A stretch of 64,000 bases of DNA from Adineta ricciae. Its lineage: Eukaryota; Rotifera; Eurotatoria; Adinetida; Adinetidae. The translations under genes and the position numbers were made by a program. The DNA lies in assembly GCA_905250025.1 (NCBI GenBank), contig CAJNOJ010000021.1:620001-684000 (forward strand), read 5' to 3'. Below the pieces are notes generated by a model. It was not told where the DNA came from, made no database searches, and was given only the letters and a program-made list of their open reading frames with translations. Shown one piece after another: positions 10,476-22,068 of this stretch (position 1 is the first letter of the stretch; each line of letters starts with the position of its first letter).

Positions 10476-13400
10476 ATGCAAAAACATCTTCAACACTATG
10501 GCTATTTTACCGGTGAGTTACGATTCTGTTTGACGAGAAGTTCTAGACATGATTTGACTTTTCCAGGTCGACATGAGGTAGTGAAAAAGTATGGTTTTGT
10601 TCCTTCAAAGCCGCAATTGATATCATCATCCAGTGATTCAAACTCGAGTTCTGATGATGAAGATCAAGGTAATGATTTCGATTAGTTCATCATAAGCGTA
10701 GAATATTTCTCTTCTCATCAGCACAAGCTGAACGTCGTTCACCTCCTGAACACGGTGGTAGGTTTCGAATATATGCACATTGAGTTTGCAGTTTTGTTCG
10801 CAATATATACATAATATTCACTAGTATATGTTTTGAGCAATCGTATCACAAATAACTTCTCACAATAACAGCTAATTGTCTCTATCCATTTAGAATATAA
10901 AGGGAGATCACTTCTTGCCGACCAAAGAGCAGTAAGTTTGTTCGTATGTATTCTTATTCTGACATTCATTATGTCGATATAGTCACTTCGACAAAATCGA
11001 CTTCGTTGTGGTTTGTATCTACGTAGTCAAAATGATGATAGTTCATTTGAACCACGATGGCCGATCGAAATTGAAGTACTATCTGATTCACGTGTTAGAC
11101 ATATCAACGTCGTTCCAAAACAACCCGAACCTTTCTATAAATCAAGTGCGTGATAGAGGTTACATCCGAATCAGTTTCTATACGTTAGTAATAACTTTAG
11201 CTGGTCGTGATCATATGCCGAGTGTTCGTAGTATTGATGAGAAATTTGGCCGCGTAGTGTTTAACTACAATCCTGAAACTTGTGGTTACGTAAGTTTTCC
11301 ATGCAAAAAACTACATTGGCAATGTTTATGCTAATCAATAGTTTGTTCGATCTCGAATTGGTGGCAATCGTGATGGTTGTCGACAAGCCGCCGTAACGCT
11401 TCGTGGCCCTGAAGATACAACTGTTCTTTTCGAATCACGTTTTGAAAGTGGAAATCTTATGAAAGCTGTTCAAGTGTATGAAAGATTGGTTCTCATTCCT
11501 TTGTAATGCTTGCTTTCTAGTGGAGAGTTTGAATATGAACTCTATCTTCGATACGATCTCTACACGAAACGTAATACGCAATGGTTTTATTTTCGCTTGC
11601 AAAATGTCCAATCAAACAAGAGATATCGTTTTACTATTGTCAATTTCTTCAAAGTATTGTTCATAGACTGAATCAGAATATGGTCTGATCGGATTTCGTT
11701 TTAGACAACAAGTCTTTACAACAATGGAATGCGACCGTTGATGTACAGTGTTCATGATGCAGAACATAAAAAGATTGGATGGAGACGTTGGGGTGAAGAG
11801 ATCGTTTACTATAGAAATAATTTAACGTATGAAAAGCTTTGATGTTACAAAAAACCAAGCATTGCACTGGTTTGTTTTTAGAGCACCAGAGAACTCCACG
11901 GTGTTTATGTATTCATTGACTTGGACGTGTAAATTTCCAAATGACAGTGACACGTACTATTTCGCACACTGTTACCCGTATACTTACTCCGATTTACAAG
12001 TAATTCTGCACAGATATTCGGAATTGGCGGTCAGAAACATTCTTTTAATTTCATAGGATTATTTAAATAGTATTCAAAATGATCGAATTAAAGGCGAATA
12101 TTGTAAACAGAAAGTTCTTTGTCGATCGTTGGCCGGTAATTTTGTATATATGTTAACAATAACAAGTCCAGCAGCATCAACTAAAATACCTGAACAACAA
12201 ATAAAGAAAGGAGTCGTTGTTACAGCACGTGTTCATCCCGGTGAAACCAATGCATCATGGATGATGAAAGGACTATTAGATTTCCTGCTGAGTGATTCAC
12301 CTGATGCTAAGGTATGAAGTTGAAGTCTTGTATTAAGCCGAAATTCGATACAAACGGTCTCGTTTTAGCTTCTTCGAGATAATTTTGTTTTCAAAATCGT
12401 TCCAATGTTAAATCCCGACGGCGTTATTGTTGGGAATTACCGTTGTTCGTTATCAGGGCGAGATTTGAATCGAAATTACAAGACAATCTTAAAAGATGCT
12501 TATCCGTCGATCTGGCATACGAGAGAGATGATCAAAAGGTAAAGTCTCTCACTTGAACTATAAACATTGAAAGTTGATCTATAGATTTATGACTGAAATT
12601 GAACTGGTCGTGTATTGTGATTTCCATGGTCATTCACGACGGAATAATGTATTTATTTATGGATGTGAAAACAAACGTGAACCAAAAGAGCGATTCAAAG
12701 AGAGAATTTTCCCATCAATATTTTCGAAAAATGATCCGTGCAAGGTTGACTTCTATCGAGTTATTTTTCACTATTTTTGATAAACACGTTTTATTTAAGT
12801 TTTCCTATTCATCATGCCGATTCAAAGTGCAAAAGCAAAAGGAAGGAACAGGACGAATCGTTATGTGGTCCATGGGTATTAAAAATAGTTTTACGTTAGA
12901 GGTATGAAGTGTGTTTCCGAAGATACTCCGAAGACACTTCCATCTGATTTTAGTCAACATTTTGTGGATCTACACTAAATGAACAAGCTGGCCATCAATT
13001 CAATACGATAGATCTTGAATCAATCGGGTATCATTTTCTTGATTCTATACTCGACTATAGTGATCCAGATCCAACCAAAGTGAATATGTTTCCATGGAAG
13101 TGTAGACCGTACAATTCGATTTTTGTATTGTAGCGTAATCGGCTATTGACAGAAGCTCGAGATAACCTACGACAGGCGATTCGACTGAAACTTATTTCAC
13201 GTGGTATCAATCCATCAACAATATCAGACGCAGATCTCGATCAATATTCATCCGAAGATGATTCAAGGTAAAGGAGAATAGTAGAATAGAATTATGAGCC
13301 ATTGATTTCATTTTAGTGACGATGCGGGATCGGATTCTTCGGCTGATGATGGTCTACCGAAACATTTAGAAGCTATGGCTGCTGTAGCTAAAGTAAGTCC

Positions 13401-15121
13401 TTTTGAAAGTTGTATACAATCACGTCGTGAATTCCAAAGGCTCGAGTAAAGAAAACACGCAAGAATAGAGAAGTCATGAAACCATCGAAAGAACCAATGA
13501 TCAAAGAAGAGCCGAATAAAGAAAATGCTAACAAAGTAAGTATATTCGCACAGCATACAATAAAGAGTAACTTAAACCGAATGTGCATCTCTAGGTCAAA
13601 CCTATTGGTTTAACCATGACTACATCTCGTAAAGTTAGCCTTCCGATTATTGTAAGTTTTTTTTCCCATTCAAATGAAAGTTTCATTGAGCTTTATCCGA
13701 TGGATAATTTAGAATCACGAGCCAACTAAACAAACAGTGTCACAACCACCAGCACAACTATTGACAACACGTCGAGGAGGTGAAGAAGATGCAGGTAATC
13801 GAGGAAGTCGGTGGCCAGCGATTACGAGAATTAACAACAAAACATATAAAACAACACGAGCTGATGAAAATGCACAACGATCACGCGTGATTATTAGATG
13901 AGAAATACTTGTTCGAATTATGTCGCTCATTTTTCACTTCTAGAATATTTTCAGCACGATCTATGGAAGAGGTAACCTGGCTGATATGCAAAATAATCTG
14001 CTCTTTGTTTGTATGGACTAATACCAATATACTAAACGTATTTCCTTCAGTCTACTTCTAAACTAACGTTTCATTCGGGGATGAGTCAACTACTAGAGCT
14101 TATCTTACCGATTAAAGTAGCAAAAAAGTCCAGCATTAAATCATACCGTGTTATTGTCCTTTTCACTGATTCGATAATACTGATGGTTTCTTTGCTGTTA
14201 TTTTCAGCTATGATGTCCATGCAAAATCTTTCAGGTGTGTAAACTAACTACGATCGATCTTATCGATTCAGTCGAAAGTTATGCTCTGTTATTTGATATT
14301 ATAGATGCAGATCCTGATGCAGCTGGGAATCTAACAAATGCGACTACTGCAAGTTATCCTACTATGGCCGAACACTCTCGATCGGATGAAGTTGGTTGTT
14401 GATATGTTTGGTAATCATCTACTATGCATATGTTTCTTCCAATAGGATACTTCTCTTCGAGTGACGAAAGATACTCAGGGTGGATTTATTATTAGTCGAA
14501 TGCCAGCAGCACATTGTAGCGATGATGGACGATCGCAGATGAGTAACTTTATCACAAATCGAATTTCGGGTCATTGTAAGTCTTCAGTCGAGAGAAAGAT
14601 CCGTACGAAAATAAAATCTGTAATTTTTACTTCAAGTGACTGAACGCTTAATCGGACCATCTCGACCGCATAAAAAGATGAGATCGCCCATGATAAATAT
14701 CACGCAAAGTCAAACTGTACTTGATATTCAAGCAATTCAACCGCCAATACAAACAGGAGTAACTAATTTCATATATTTTGACTGAATATCATTCTGACGT
14801 TTTCGTCGACAGAATCCTAGACGTGTTTTCGAACAGCAACAACATCAGCGTCAACGTGTTCTGACCGTATTTGGCAAACAAGATTCGGCTGATTCTGTGG
14901 ATCGACTAAATAGCTTTTCAAAGAATTCGATCCCGTTGCCAGTTTATGACAGAAAAGTAGACGAAATATTATCCAACCGAGACGATTCATCGGCTACACT
15001 ATCAAGATCCGCACCGAAACCAGCAGATACAGAGCCAATCAACATAGTTTTCAGTTATGAGCATTCACCACAAAACAGACCACAAGGAATCGGAAAACCT
15101 CCCAAGAAAACAAAGGCCTAA
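10476..15121 (+). CDS. Cytosolic carboxypeptidase (CCP/AGBL2-3 type, M14 family)
   Basis: A 26-exon model, 3024 nt, 1007 aa: join(10476..10512, 10567..10668, 10722..10757, 10894..10931, 10983..11145, 11201..11289, 11342..11475, 11521..11653, 11705..11826, 11882..11999, 12057..12311, 12369..12538, 12585..12744, 12800..12901, 12954..13079, 13134..13267, 13317..13392, 13440..13535, 13595..13651, 13713..13886, 13944..13971, 14208..14234, 14305..14390, 14446..14575, 14637..14758, 14813..15121). CCPs are zinc enzymes that remove glutamates from tubulin tails and other proteins. The N-terminal CCP domain holds [10 protein letters not shown] and QWFYFRLQN. The zinc site is H384 and E387 (HPGETN) with H480 (DFHGHS); E553 in FTLESTFCGS is the likely catalytic glutamate. 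NPDGVIVGN and GRDLNRNY are the family signature. Residues after about 640 are polar, probably disordered, and spread over small exons; a shorter form ending at 13901 is possible. AATAAA lies at 15134. Confidence 0.9.
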
Positions 15122-16018
15122 CGAACGCGCTCGAATAAAATTGGTACCAATAGTCATTCATTTTATCCTGTTATTGTAACATATTCATAATGAATCTCGC
15201 ATTCTATCTTTTGATGAAATAAAAATCATAACCGGTTGAAGACAATTGCATTGTGCGTTCGAAATACAAATACGGCTTTGTTTTTACAAAAGGTAGATGT
15301 TCTTGAGTGACATCTATATTGTATCATAGTGTCGTTGAGCAATTGCTAAGATTGATGGCTGATGATAATCGAGAAGAAAAATAAGATTGAGCATGAAAGA
15401 CTCAGTTCTTACGAGAGAGGAAAGAAAACTAGAGTTAACTTGAATCTCTACAAATTGTTTATATATTCGAAGGAGAAAATCACCTGACCTTCATCGTTCT
15501 TTGCGCTTTTATGAATCATTAAATACCTTCCATTCATTAATTAAGTGAAAACGAAGAGCTGCTAGTTTCGAAATCTAATATCATAAGCATGCGATTATCT
15601 CTCTCGTGTTTCATTTCCTTCCATTACTTTCATACCATCTTCATCAGTGATGCGTCACCATGATTTATGCCATGACAACCACCCATGAACCGCGGTAGAA
15701 TTCCACTATTTTTGTACTCAAAACTTTGATTGGCATTAGTAGACATGAGAATCGACTTGCTTTTACAATGATGAGCGTCTATTTGTAAGCATTTTCTTCC
15801 TACGGTGATTTTTCCGGTGTCCAGATTATTAAAATGACGAGCTTATCAAAGCTACTTCTACTTCGAACTACTTATAAAACACTCTTTTCTCTTATCGATA
15901 AACGCTGCTATCTGCATCGTCATAAACTATGCAACAAGTACCTATAAATTCCTGCATCACTGGTATATAATCTCTTCCTTATTTTGTTTTTCAGATGGTG
16001 TGAATCAGATTCGTATAA
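15122..16018. other. Intergenic between the carboxypeptidase and ELMOD genes
   Basis: An 897-bp stretch without a gene. A polyadenylation-type AATAAA is near its left end, and a TTTTTCAG acceptor-like site at about 15987-15994 may end a 5'UTR intron of the ELMO-domain gene. Confidence 0.4.
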
Positions 16019-17008
16019 ATGGCTGATGTAGACGATATTCAATTCGATCTCAATGCAAATGGTGACCAGTCTGTTGACGTAATCGAGAATTGCCCATCGC
16101 CGCCGCCTCCATTCCATCGAAAAGTAGTCGAACCAGATATAATTGTTGAACCTCCGATAACATTTGTCGATCACGAACATGTAATTCCGCTGAAGAATAT
16201 TGTTCCATTTGATAATATATTTTTCAACGATGCAAAAACTTATCTCTTCGAAACCACTTCAAATTCTGCAACGAATTTGAATGAATCAGTGAACAAATCT
16301 TCTCGAAATGTTTTTCAACGTTTTCTAAATTTCTTTCGCTTCTCAATGCTTTCTCAACAAAATATCGAATTCAATCAGCAATGTGAACAATTGCTACAAT
16401 TGACTAAATACCCATGTAATATGACAGATCGCATTCACATACGAATTCTCTTTACGATCTATCGTCGATTGACTCATTCGAAAGAAATCTTTTACAGTAC
16501 ATTGGGTCCACACTGGGAAGAAATTGGCTTCCAGTCGATAAATCCGGAAACTGATTTTCGTTCTACCGGCCTTTTCTCCATATTTTTTCTTCTGTATTTC
16601 GTCGATTCAATGTACTTACCATTAGCAAAGACGATCTATTTACTTTCATTGGACCAGGTTCAAGAATTTCCTTTTTGTTGTATTGGAATCAACTTAGCCA
16701 ATATCTTAATCAAATATCTCCGACAAACGAATACATCTCGTGCACATTTACATAAATTGCTCAACGAAAACACGGCTATCGATATTGTAGGCAAATTATT
16801 CATTGCCCTCTATCTCAATTTCTATTTAAAATGGAGAGATAATGGTTACACCATCACAAACACTCAGCAAGTGTTGACTGAATTGGAAAAGATCCTGCAC
16901 AATCAACCGAGAATGCTACTTCAGGAGTTCGATGATTATTTTCATAAGCGACAAGAACACCGTGCACAGCAGTATGAACTCAGACAGACGCAAGATAATT
17001 TGATTTAA
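16019..17008 (+). CDS. ELMO domain-containing protein (ELMOD-like), single exon
   Basis: A 329-residue protein with an ELMO/CED-12 domain at about residues 125-290. The diagnostic core is GPHWEEIGFQSINPETDFR followed by TGLFSIFFLLYFVD and later FPFCCIGINLANILIKYLR. ELMOD1-3 are GTPase-activating proteins for Arf/Arl small GTPases, working in Golgi, ciliary and cytoskeletal traffic; the catalytic arginine of that group lies in the same stretch, compatible with DFR here. The first 70 residues are acidic and proline-bearing (PSPPPPF) and look disordered. It is one of very few genes here without coding introns, so a retro-derived copy is possible, although an acceptor-like site just upstream hints at a 5'UTR intron. 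The start ATG at 16019 is followed by an acidic leader and has no in-frame upstream alternative. It is tandem with the AIG1-like gene, 112 bases away. Confidence 0.85.
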   Translation: MADVDDIQFDLNANGDQSVDVIENCPSPPPPFHRKVVEPDIIVEPPITFVDHEHVIPLKNIVPFDNIFFNDAKTYLFETTSNSATNLNESVNKSSRNVFQRFLNFFRFSMLSQQNIEFNQQCEQLLQLTKYPCNMTDRIHIRILFTIYRRLTHSKEIFYSTLGPHWEEIGFQSINPETDFRSTGLFSIFFLLYFVDSMYLPLAKTIYLLSLDQVQEFPFCCIGINLANILIKYLRQTNTSRAHLHKLLNENTAIDIVGKLFIALYLNFYLKWRDNGYTITNTQQVLTELEKILHNQPRMLLQEFDDYFHKRQEHRAQQYELRQTQDNLI

Positions 17009-17120
17009 ACATGACATATTTTCGAGAATGTTTCTTTATTTTCTTTTGTCATATCAATGTTGTTATTGATGTTTTTCTCACACAAATTTTCAGTACATAC
17101 TTCTTTCAGATAGAAAAATC

Positions 17121-18054
17121 ATGTTGATCCGAGATATATGCGGGTTCATATTGTCTATTTTTGTCACTGGCGCAACGCTTTGGGCGTGTAGTTTTAAGGT
17201 GGAACATGTTGTGATGGGTGAATTGGCAACAGCTCCTGGGGGAAAGTATAACTTTTTAACAATATTAAATCTAGTAAGTCGGAACTGTTAATTGATTATT
17301 CAACAAGAAGAAATTGCGTTTTCAGCATCTACAAGTAGTTTATTTTGGTGTATGCATCCTGAATTTCTTCCTTGGTACAAATACAGTCGCATTAGAAAAA
17401 CGTTCGCTTTTACAAAAATTACGCGATTTTCTCTTTGCTGGCGCAGCTTTTCCAATAGGAATGGTAAAACAAGCAATGAATGTTAAGATGTTTCACTCAA
17501 CATTGATTTTCACTTAGTTTGTATGCATTACCTTCTGGGGTTTATATCATATCGATCGAAAGCTGATCCATCCGAAGGAAATAGATGGGCTTATTTCACC
17601 ACTTCTCAATCATGCTATGGTAACGATTTCTAAATTATCGATTCTTTCAATTCATGTTCTATATCGTCTAGCATACTCTGCCTGGAGTCGCGATTTGTTT
17701 GGAAAGTCTTTTTCATTATCATCGTTACCCATCAAGGATTTTAGGTTTGCTGTCCGTAGTCAGCATATCCATTGCGTATGTAGCATGGATTCATTACTTG
17801 CATCATATTCTTTGGTTAAAAGTACAAATGAGTGTTTGGGTGTATCCAATACTGAATGAATTGTCATTCACGCATCGCGTTTTGTTTTTGTTGGGTTCAA
17901 CGATATTCAATATTGGATTGTATCTGATCGGTGAAATGTATACATCGTTTTTAACAAGTAAATTTTAGGATTGATATCGTTTCGAAAAATAGTGATTGTG
18001 TTTATTTTAGATCTACGAACATACAAAACTGTGCAGGGGAAAAAGAAATACTAA
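17121..18054 (+). CDS. AIG1: AIG1/ADTRP-family membrane hydrolase (FAHFA hydrolase type)
   Basis: Model: join(17121..17273, 17326..17463, 17518..17619, 17672..17957, 18011..18054), 723 nt, 240 aa, which matches the usual AIG1/ADTRP length. These are multi-pass membrane threonine hydrolases of branched fatty acid esters of hydroxy fatty acids. The catalytic threonine corresponds to T47 in GGKYNFLTILN and the catalytic histidine to H132 in HTLPG, both in family-typical context. YHRYPSRILGL and the GxWVYPIL-like MSVWVYPIL stretch are further hallmarks. Six hydrophobic segments are visible. The C-terminus is lysine-rich (VQGKKKY), as in ER membrane proteins. All four introns are 48-55 nt. If the last intron is not spliced, translation would stop three codons later (SKF), with little effect on the enzyme. 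Confidence 0.9.
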
Positions 18055-18152
18055 ATGCAATACTATCGAATCTCTTTTTTTACGTTTTTTAATCGATGTG
18101 ATCTATATTAAAAGTTTGCTCATTTATCAATACGGTTAACTTGTTTTTCTAG

Positions 18153-20892
18153 ATGCCTGTAGAGAAGATAACTCTAACACATCGATTTGGTATCATTTCA
18201 TCGACATATAAAGCAAAACTAGCCAAAAATTTACAAGAAAAAGGAGAAGATACCGATCGATCGGCCTCTTCCAATACTAGCGATGGACACAAGTATGGAT
18301 ACAAGAGAATGTCTCCCGCATTTCCTTTTATGTCTTCTAGAAAGCATTTGTTACTTGAAGTCACTGAAGAATTTGTACAGGATTATAACCGAGCTACGCC
18401 TGGCGAACGAATAAAAAAGAATGACACTATCTATCGTATGTTACAGCGATTGAAAGTACGTGAACTCACTTTGCTTAGCAATGAATTGCACTATTGGTCT
18501 TTTGAATAGAGAAAATCTGCACAATATCAATCGCACACGAACGGATCAATGCAGTTACAAATGGCTTGGTAAATCTTTTTCGTCGGAAGACATTTTTATT
18601 GTTCATTTGCTTTACTTCCTTCAGGGCTGAGTTATGTTTATTATCTCAATGTAAATCAAAATATCAAGAAGGTATTTAGAGAAACCCATCAGAATCACCG
18701 AAACTTGGTATTATCTTACATTTAGAATGCTTAACAACACTTTATCGAGCTTTAATCTACAGTCCATTGGATGCTACTCAAATCCCAACATTATTTTTTC
18801 TTTCGGAAACGATACTCTATTGGGTAAAGAATGATGCCGTACTGGAACCATTTCTCACATCGACGGAATTGAAACTATTGAAAGTAAGAACGAACACAAT
18901 GATTTTCGCGAGGAAAAAAAAACAGAAAATGGAATTATTTTACAGATTGCGCAGATCATCTTTCAACTATTGTATTTTCATTACTTAGAAGGTAAAATGA
19001 ACAGTTTCGAAAGTCAATTCAATAATTTGCTCTATGATATATAGGCTCAACTGAACCGTACGAAGAATTCAAAGTGCGTCTTTACTCGTACTTGGATGGT
19101 GAATATCCTTTTAGCTTCTTCCGTTCAAAACTATGTTCAAATTTAGGCTTAGACGAATGTGAATCGGCTTATTCGTCGTATCCCAATGCTGTGTGGTGTA
19201 TTCGGTACATTGAATCGGTTGGTTCGGTTGTTGTTGCAAGTGTTGGAAGACATCCGATGAGTTCTCGATGTAATGTTTCATCCGTCGCAAGTTTTCCTAT
19301 TCCAGAAATTCCACCTGAAGACTCAGAGAAGACAAATAAATCAGAATTACGCGCTCAAGTACAAGAACTATCGCCAACCATATGGTATTCAGTTGAACTT
19401 TGGTCGTTTGTGAAGAAACATTCGACGACGAATCTATCAGAATCGCTAAATCAGTATTTTAATGATGTAATTCTTGCATTAGTCCGCTGTCGATATAAAC
19501 TGCTTGAAGAAAATTGGTACGAAATTTCCGAATGACAAGAAGCTAAAACTGAACAATATTGCTTTAGGATTGACATCGTCATAACCTTTCAAATTCTGGC
19601 TGACTTGGCCAAAACAAATGTTGATGCGTTAGAAACCATTCAACTACTAGCCCAATGTAATTTTGTTTTCTAAAATGAATTGTCTACCATGATTGTCTCT
19701 CTTTTTCTTTTCAAGCTGAACCGACCACTCAACTGATGTCTCACGGTTGGCGTTCATGGTCTTGGCAGTTGATTGTTCTTCTATGCGAATGTCTGACATC
19801 GATCGGTATTGGTTCAGATCAAGCAGTCATCAAACGAACTATTCTATTCGGGAATGAAACATCATCCGACACGATTCTTGCATATGCAAGAAACACTGAT
19901 GAGCAGAGCATGCGATCAAACCATACGAATGATAACGTCTGTCTGATGCATATGTTCAGTTATCGTGCGACTGATAACGATGATCTCTCATGGCGTATTC
20001 GATACATGGCGCTTTTATGTATGTCTCAACTGTACAAGCATTTACAGACCGAGCGTCGTCATAAAACTCTAAGTAATTTACTTTGGATGTTCATACATGA
20101 ATATGAGCAATACGAATGTGATAATCGAATACTTGAAGCATTAAAAGTTGGACGAGTAATATGAACCAAGTTTTTCGCATCGTTCCTCGCTTTAAGAACA
20201 AACGTTTTATTTCACTCTAGTTTGATGATGATATAATACAATCGGTGAAATACGACTTGACGGAGAGTCAATCCGGTACGATTTATACGAGTATAGCTCA
20301 ACGTTTTGCAAATGGCATATTGCCACGTGCGACGCCATCAGATTTGCAAACACCACAACCGAAAACGCAAACGAATAAATTTACAAAAGCAAGCCAAAAT
20401 GCATCTTCACCGCAAAACACACCTCGAATCGATCAGAATCTACTTCCGACATCAGCTGCAAGGTAGGTTCGTTGATTTTCCGTAATCAACTATTGCCTCT
20501 TTCGCTAGACTCGAGAAAAAACCCATCCTAGTCAAACAGATTATCAAAGATAACATCAACGATGTGTTTAAACGAAAAGGACAAGTGTTTCAAAGTATCG
20601 TTATCGATCAAGTTCGTTGACTTTATTTAGTCAGCTGAATATTTCATCTTAATGTAAAACTTTTCGATTATTCTAGTATCGTAAGCAACTTGAAGAGAAC
20701 AAAGAAGAAACAGCCGATGTGATCGAACAGTTAGATTCAATGATTGATAAAGCAAAGAAAACAACGACACTGAATGAAAATTTACTCTCAAGCATATTGG
20801 CACCATCGAATAAGAAGTTCATATGTGACCCACTTCAAGAACGGCGAGCATTAAACGAATCGATGGGTCAATCATTGATAACCGATGAATGA
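18153..20892 (+). CDS. TMEM232-like protein (tentative)
   Basis: An 11-exon model: join(18153..18455, 18510..18568, 18625..18671, 18726..18883, 18946..18991, 19045..19516, 19568..19656, 19716..20155, 20221..20462, 20509..20611, 20677..20892), 2175 nt, 724 aa, with phases consistent throughout. It starts MPVEKITLTHRFGIISST, carries several hydrophobic helices, an armadillo-like helical section including SWRIRYMALLCMSQLYKHL, and a polar C-terminus with a Gln/Thr/Pro-rich segment and a charged helix (QYRKQLEENKEE). The start and the WRIRY section remind me of animal TMEM232, a poorly characterised protein linked to sperm flagella and cilia; this match is from memory and only moderately certain. 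The gene model is stronger than the name. It follows the AIG1-like gene at about 100 bases on the same strand. Confidence 0.6.
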
Positions 20893-21181
20893 ACAGTGAT
20901 AATCTCATTTATTTTCTTCTTCCGTCCATTGATTTTAATCTCAATTCGCTTTTTACTTTCGATCTATAATAAAATATAATACTCTCTTTGCTTCCAGTCA
21001 GCGACTGCATAACCAAATAGATCCTTTATGATTGGTTGATTGACACCCAATCAAAAAAATAAAGACAAAGTCTCTTTATTTTTTTCTCTCTCTCGCTCTC
21101 TACGCGTGTTGTGTTTTTACATCGCAAAAAAAAGAAAACCGATCTCGTCTTGTTTTGCAGATATAGTTCTTTGACACAATT

Positions 21182-21933
21182 ATGTTAACTGCCAGTGCCC
21201 GTTGCCTATCTCTTAGTGCATTACCACGCGTCAATGCGTTGGGTTGCATTCGCCAGGCATCACATAGCTCGAACAAGAATAAAGATGAACCAGTTGCTGT
21301 TTCGACACCATCGCACGATGATTCTGGTCCGTCACCAATGAGCCAACGACCATTACCTCCTGATGATGGCAAAGTCCGTATGTATCCCTAAAATTGCGTT
21401 GATTTCGTCATAGGTCTAACTCATTTACATAGGCTTTCCCAATCCTTGGGATATCATCCTCAACAAACGTCGTTACGAATACGCTATGGTCAGCAATGTG
21501 ATTCGTGCAATCGAAAGAAAACGTTCTCTTATTCATATTCTAGAAATTCAAAGGATATGACGATCCATTCGATATGATGCCTGTCAAACGTATTGCTAAT
21601 AGCACAGCAGAAAATCCCAACTTATTGCCAAGCTCAAATGACAAACGTTTAATGGCTTGTATCTGTAAGTTCATCTATTTGAATGTATATGTGAATGAGC
21701 GAATGTCTGCTCCTATAGGTAACGAGGATGTTTATCACTTGAAATGGATGCATCTTCATCGTGGTGAACCAAAACGGTGCTATTGTGGTACGAATGAGTG
21801 CTTTTACCTTCTTTGAAAATTTAAATATTCTATCTCCTTTTCAGGTCATTGGTTTAAGTTAACCGAACGACAATATGTCGATTTGAGTGACTTTGGTATC
21901 ACTGAAGAAATGCAGAAACCAGCCGCCCATTGA
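21182..21933 (+). CDS. COX5B: Cytochrome c oxidase subunit 5B, mitochondrial
   Basis: Model: join(21182..21377, 21433..21488, 21544..21664, 21719..21787, 21845..21933), 531 nt, 176 aa. COX5B is the nuclear-encoded zinc-binding subunit of respiratory complex IV, facing the mitochondrial matrix. The N-terminus is Arg/Ser/Ala-rich without acids (MLTASARCLSLSALPRVN), a typical mitochondrial presequence, followed by a longer than usual polar linker. The mature part shows FPNPWDIILNKRRYEYAM, KGYDDPFDMMP, ENPNLLPSSNDKRLMACIC and HRGEPKRCYCGHWFKL. Zinc cysteines are the CIC pair and the two cysteines of RCYCG; the latter are one residue closer than the CxxC of mammals, a spacing I believe is common in invertebrates. 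AATAAA at about 22019 is a plausible polyadenylation signal. Confidence 0.95.
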
Positions 21934-22068
21934 CACTTGTCCTTTGTCTTCTTTTCTTCTATTAGATCATTATAGCATTTTTTTTCGTTCATCGTCGTCA
22001 TCGTCATCACTTAATTGGAATAAAGAGGAGAACCCACAGTAAAAAAAATCATCTTTCTATTTGTAGAT

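Noticed and set aside
14051..14125. Possible extra exon of the carboxypeptidase gene (acceptor TTCAG at about 14050)
   Set aside because: Its only open frame does not fit the phase of the exons on both sides, whereas skipping it does.
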